This document shows positions 60,635 to 64,000 of a DNA stretch of 64,000 nt, in pieces. Both the position numbers and the translations under genes were made by a program. Under the pieces are notes generated by a model that saw nothing but the letters and a program-made list of their open reading frames with translations, was not told the origin of the DNA and did not search any database. Source of the stretch: Batkoa obscura (taxonomy: Eukaryota; Entomophthoromycota; Entomophthoromycetes; Entomophthorales; Batkoaceae); the NCBI GenBank assembly GCA_030770535.1, contig JASVEC010000011.1, positions 1,240,001-1,304,000 of the forward strand. Direction: 5' to 3'. Position 1 is the first letter of the stretch. Each line of letters opens with the position of its first letter.

Positions 60635-62482
60635 TTACTGATCGAGTTATAAACATTAAACATCAACTAAAAGTTAGAAAACTAAACTATTTTTAATTCA
60701 TGTAAATAAATTATAATCGATTCTTGAATAACTGTGATTTGGTATTTTCAAAACCTTACAAGGTTGGTCCAATTAACTTCCAGATAATTTGTTATCAGGT
60801 ATTATTCAAACTCGGTCCATCTGGGTCGATTTATCTAAAAGGGCTGATTTTAAGAATGTTATCTTATCTAAAATAATATAATGTAAATAAATCATTTTAG
60901 TAATAAACATACATATTAATATTCAAAAATTATTCTGGTGATGTTTTTACTTTTTTCTATTAAAATAATTTATGCTATACTAAAACTAAGCTTTGTTTCA
61001 TGTCCTAAAAAGTAACTAATCTTGTTATAACTTTATGAATAATAAAATAATATTAAATTAAGTCTATTAAAAGTATTAAACTTCAAATCACGTTTCGTAT
61101 TAATACATTATAATACGTTGAAAATCTAGTATATAGTTTGACATCTTTAATAAGCTTTACTTTGTATTATTTAGTTAATATTCATTGAGTTATAACAAGT
61201 TTAATCATATTTTAATGACTGACTTTTGAACTAAAAACCAAGCTGATTTATTAGAAACACTTTATAATGCATTAAAGACAAGATTTATTTTTTGCTCTAA
61301 TACTTTAAAAAAACTAACATCGTTGCTACTCAATATAGAATACATCAAATTATATAAAAAAAGTTTATCAAAGAGTTTAAGTTTTATACTAAATTCAACA
61401 TGTCTTCAAAGTATGTTGAAAACCTAATTGCCTTTAGAACAAGCTGTACATGCTATTTTTTGAGCTATTTTTGAGTTATTTAAGTTATACACTTGTTACA
61501 GCTTAATTGCGAGTTAACTTGTGTAAACTTTTAGAGTTAATTATTAGATTAATTGTTTTTAAATGAACAATTAATTAAGTTGGAATAGAGATGCTCAGTT
61601 TTATAAATTGTCTACTTATTTTAGTTTTTAAAGTTTGAAAAAGAAAACACAAATCATATTATTTGGTATAGGATTGATTATTTTAATAACAAATTTTAGA
61701 CAGTATAATGTCCTCAAAACTATCCCAAATGGGCTGGTTTTAAAAACGAATTTCTCCATTTTAAGTTACTATATCTATTATAGTTTTTAATATATCAAAA
61801 TAATCCCCAACTATGATTTTAGTAAATATTATAAATATTGCTTTTGCCAAATTTTAAATCTGTATACTTAGTATTTTTTTTAAAATAATTAGATACAAAT
61901 TGACGCTTTTAGTCAAAAAGTATCGAGTAGTATCTGCTATTTATTGCAAAATGAATATTATTGTTGAGTAAATTGTAAGGTTGATTTTAATTAATTTTTA
62001 GATATAAAAACTAAAGTTTAAGCTTTAAAAGTGGACAAATGATTAAAAAAAAGACACTATCAATTTAACTATAATATCAGGTTACTGCTTTGATAGTTTG
62101 TAAGTGCTTCTTGAGAAATTAAGGTATAGACAGGTATTTATACCCGAATAATAAATATTTCATATCAATATTTTTTCATATTTATGATAATAAGCTTAAT
62201 GACTATTAAAATATTGAAATCTGTAGTAAATAATTGGGTTTGCTATTAGGCTATAATTTAAAATTTTAAGCTATTTCTTCTATAAATTTTTATATGAAAA
62301 CAAACTAGAACTCATTAGATTTGCAGTTATTATAGTCCTTAAAATTTTAGCCTAATAAAGTATCTATTAAAAGCGATAAGATAAATTAAGCTAAACTATG
62401 AATGTTTGTATCTGATTGTTGGTATAAGTTTAACTTTAGGATTTTATTAACATAAACGGATGGCCAAAAAACAATAAAATAA
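60635..62482. other. array spacer, third copy
   Basis: Same sequence as 53555-55402; no gene seen. Confidence 0.5.
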
Positions 62483-64000
62483 CTACACCTGGTGCTTTAA
62501 AAATTCTTGGATCACTCGAATAAGTTTTAAATTAAGTTGGGAGATAAGAGCTGTAGAAAGGAACTTATTCAAGCTTTCTAGATACTTGATCCCTTTTTTT
62601 ACACTTTCATTTTTAAGTTTGAGATTCTTCTCATGTCTCAGAATAAATATTAAGCAGATTGAAACTTGTGAGCAACTGAATGTAAGTGTATAACTAAAAT
62701 TAAGAGATATAGAAAGGTTGATTATGGAATAGCATTCATTCAAACTAAGCTTGACGTAATCTGGGCCTTGGTAATGATTGTTATCAGCATGCTGATGCTC
62801 AACTTGATGTCTGTATTTTGAGTGAGACAGCTGGAAAGAAAATAGAAAAAAGTGAACTAGATGGAAAAAGAATAAGATGCAATATTGGAGTTGTTTAATC
62901 TTGTTTATTATTTCTTCGTTATGTATAAATATAATTAAATCATCGTACCATCCAAAATATTCATCTTTAACCATCGTCATTTTTTTTGATAGTTGGTATG
63001 AGTATATTTCAAAATTTAAGAATTTAGTCTCTGTTGAGGTGCCCTCTTTAAATAATCGTAAATGATGAAAGATTTTACTCAGCTCAAAATAGAATTCCAT
63101 TAATTTTAAAAAACAATAGCAGTTAACTTGTTCATGGTTTTTATAAAACATATCATCTGGTTGCATCGTTTTTTCATCAAAATTGCTACTTAACTTAAAC
63201 AATACCTCTGGCCTATTAATTTCTCCGACATAAGATCCAAACCTTGTCAAAATTCCGTTATAATAAGCATGTAAAATACAATAAGTAACTGCTCTTTCCT
63301 TCCTTAATGCTTTGCTTATTGATTTAGGTGCTTGGTTCAACTGCAAGATAAAGCTACTTCTATAGCAATGTGCTAATAGAATTTCCTTAACACTAATAAC
63401 CCAAGGAAAAAAACTAAGACTGGTGATAGCAATAAGGACTACTTGAATCATAGTCAAATTTGATTTTATTCGATGTACTTTGGATAATAGCGCAAACAAT
63501 TTAACTTCAAAAAAACTCATTAAAGCTTTGATTTCAGCTGTTTGTTCCATCCAACTTAATCCACAAACCAAAATAGTTATCTGCAAACTTTGACTTTTTG
63601 TTGTGAATTGAAATTCAGTTTCGTCAAATAAAGGTAGTATCTTATTATTATATATAAAATAGTTATCAAAGGCTTGCTTTAATATATTATTAACATTAGT
63701 TGGTATTGTTGAAGGTAATTTTGGTTTGATTAATTCTTTTTTTGGTTTTAGTATAAGTAAGTCTAGTTTCTGAGTAAGCGTTAAAAATAGTGATATACCC
63801 TGGTTAGGAACAAATGGGGATGGGTTTTGAATCAAATTGGTCAAGTTTTCCAACGCACTTTTTCTTGGGAACTTATGAAAAATACTTAATACTGAATATG
63901 AATACCCATAATCTTTAGGTGACTTTGAAATAGTTGTTTTAGTCACTAATGAAAACTGGTGATTGTTATCCACACTATTTATCCTTCTTTTATTTATTGT
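62483..64000 (-). CDS. Zn2Cys6-family factor, array gene 4 (5' end outside window)
   Basis: Partial gene with type B C-terminus identical to genes 2 and 3. Upstream of PKDYGYSYSV the sequence is different from the others (VTKTTISKS in place of the QSQTILKL stretch), and the frame stays open to the window edge with no zinc cluster yet seen. The N-terminal exon region therefore lies to the right of the window. The in-frame codon at 63973 is GTG and should not be taken as the start. Most likely the right parent of the chimeras. Confidence 0.82.
   Translation of the reverse strand, partial: TINKRRINSVDNNHQFSLVTKTTISKSPKDYGYSYSVLSIFHKFPRKSALENLTNLIQNPSPFVPNQGISLFLTLTQKLDLLILKPKKELIKPKLPSTIPTNVNNILKQAFDNYFIYNNKILPLFDETEFQFTTKSQSLQITILVCGLSWMEQTAEIKALMSFFEVKLFALLSKVHRIKSNLTMIQVVLIAITSLSFFPWVISVKEILLAHCYRSSFILQLNQAPKSISKALRKERAVTYCILHAYYNGILTRFGSYVGEINRPEVLFKLSSNFDEKTMQPDDMFYKNHEQVNCYCFLKLMEFYFELSKIFHHLRLFKEGTSTETKFLNFEIYSYQLSKKMTMVKDEYFGWYDDLIIFIHNEEIINKIKQLQYCILFFFHLVHFFLFSFQLSHSKYRHQVEHQHADNNHYQGPDYVKLSLNECYSIINLSISLNFSYTLTFSCSQVSICLIFILRHEKNLKLKNESVKKGIKYLESLNKFLSTALISQLNLKLIRVIQEFLKHQV

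Larger units (their letters stand above)
52680..63916. repeat. 3,540-bp tandem repeat, 3.17 units
   Basis: Units run 52680-56219, 56220-59759 and 59760-63299, then a partial unit 63300-63916. Reading the units side by side I see no difference between them. Each unit contains, left to right, the middle and zinc-cluster half of one gene, about 1,850 bp of spacer, and the C-terminal half of the next gene. The left edge is where gene 1's type A C-terminus begins; the right edge is where gene 4's own N-terminal sequence begins. Confidence 0.95.

Overview
This window is nuclear DNA from a very AT-rich fungus. The fungal signs are Zn2Cys6 transcription factors, an Rck2/Srk1-type kinase, the lysine enzyme saccharopine reductase (Lys9), a Dal5-type permease, cytochrome c peroxidase and a DUF4451 (Rua1-like) regulator. 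Genes carry many 40-70 nt introns with GTAAGT/GTAATT donors and TTTAG/TATAG acceptors. The style suggests an early-diverging lineage, perhaps Entomophthoromycotina (Conidiobolus-like), but that placement is inference.

Layout. 1.5-3 kb holds the Srk1/Rck2-like kinase. 3-5.7 kb holds MITE copies, a broken transcription-factor relic and a tRNA-Thr. 5.8-19.3 kb is gene-dense: an orphan multi-pass membrane protein (+), then on the minus strand Doa1/PLAA, a 933-aa Asn-rich coiled-coil protein, Rqc2/NEMF and a J-like membrane protein. 21-28 kb holds ribosomal protein eS7, a Dal5-type MFS permease, tRNA-like relics and a Yippee protein. 30-33.5 kb holds cytochrome c peroxidase and a DUF4451 regulator. 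33.5-41 kb is a repeat-bearing desert with old solo LTRs, one nested in another. 41-51 kb holds LYS9, two more tRNA-Thr genes, a secreted Cys-rich repeat protein, a Zn2Cys6-only miniprotein, tRNA-Asn and a choline-transporter-like (CTL) protein.

51.8 kb to the right edge is the most striking part: a head-to-tail array of four Zn2Cys6 transcription-factor genes on a 3,540-bp period. The outer genes keep different ends. The two middle genes are identical chimeras joining the zinc-cluster end of the first gene to the C-terminal end of the last. This is what repeated unequal crossing-over inside a shared 617-bp block would produce.

A roughly 105-bp MITE-like family with TATGGGG(G/A)TGT termini occurs about 21 times between 3.6 and 49.4 kb and never in the array. 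Several copies abut tRNA genes, and in two cases the copy appears to supply the Pol III terminator.

Doa1/PLAA and Rqc2/NEMF both act in ubiquitin-linked protein quality control and lie 4 kb apart, but nothing shows that they are co-regulated. Gene models with introns were read by eye. Each assembled model keeps one open frame across its junctions.
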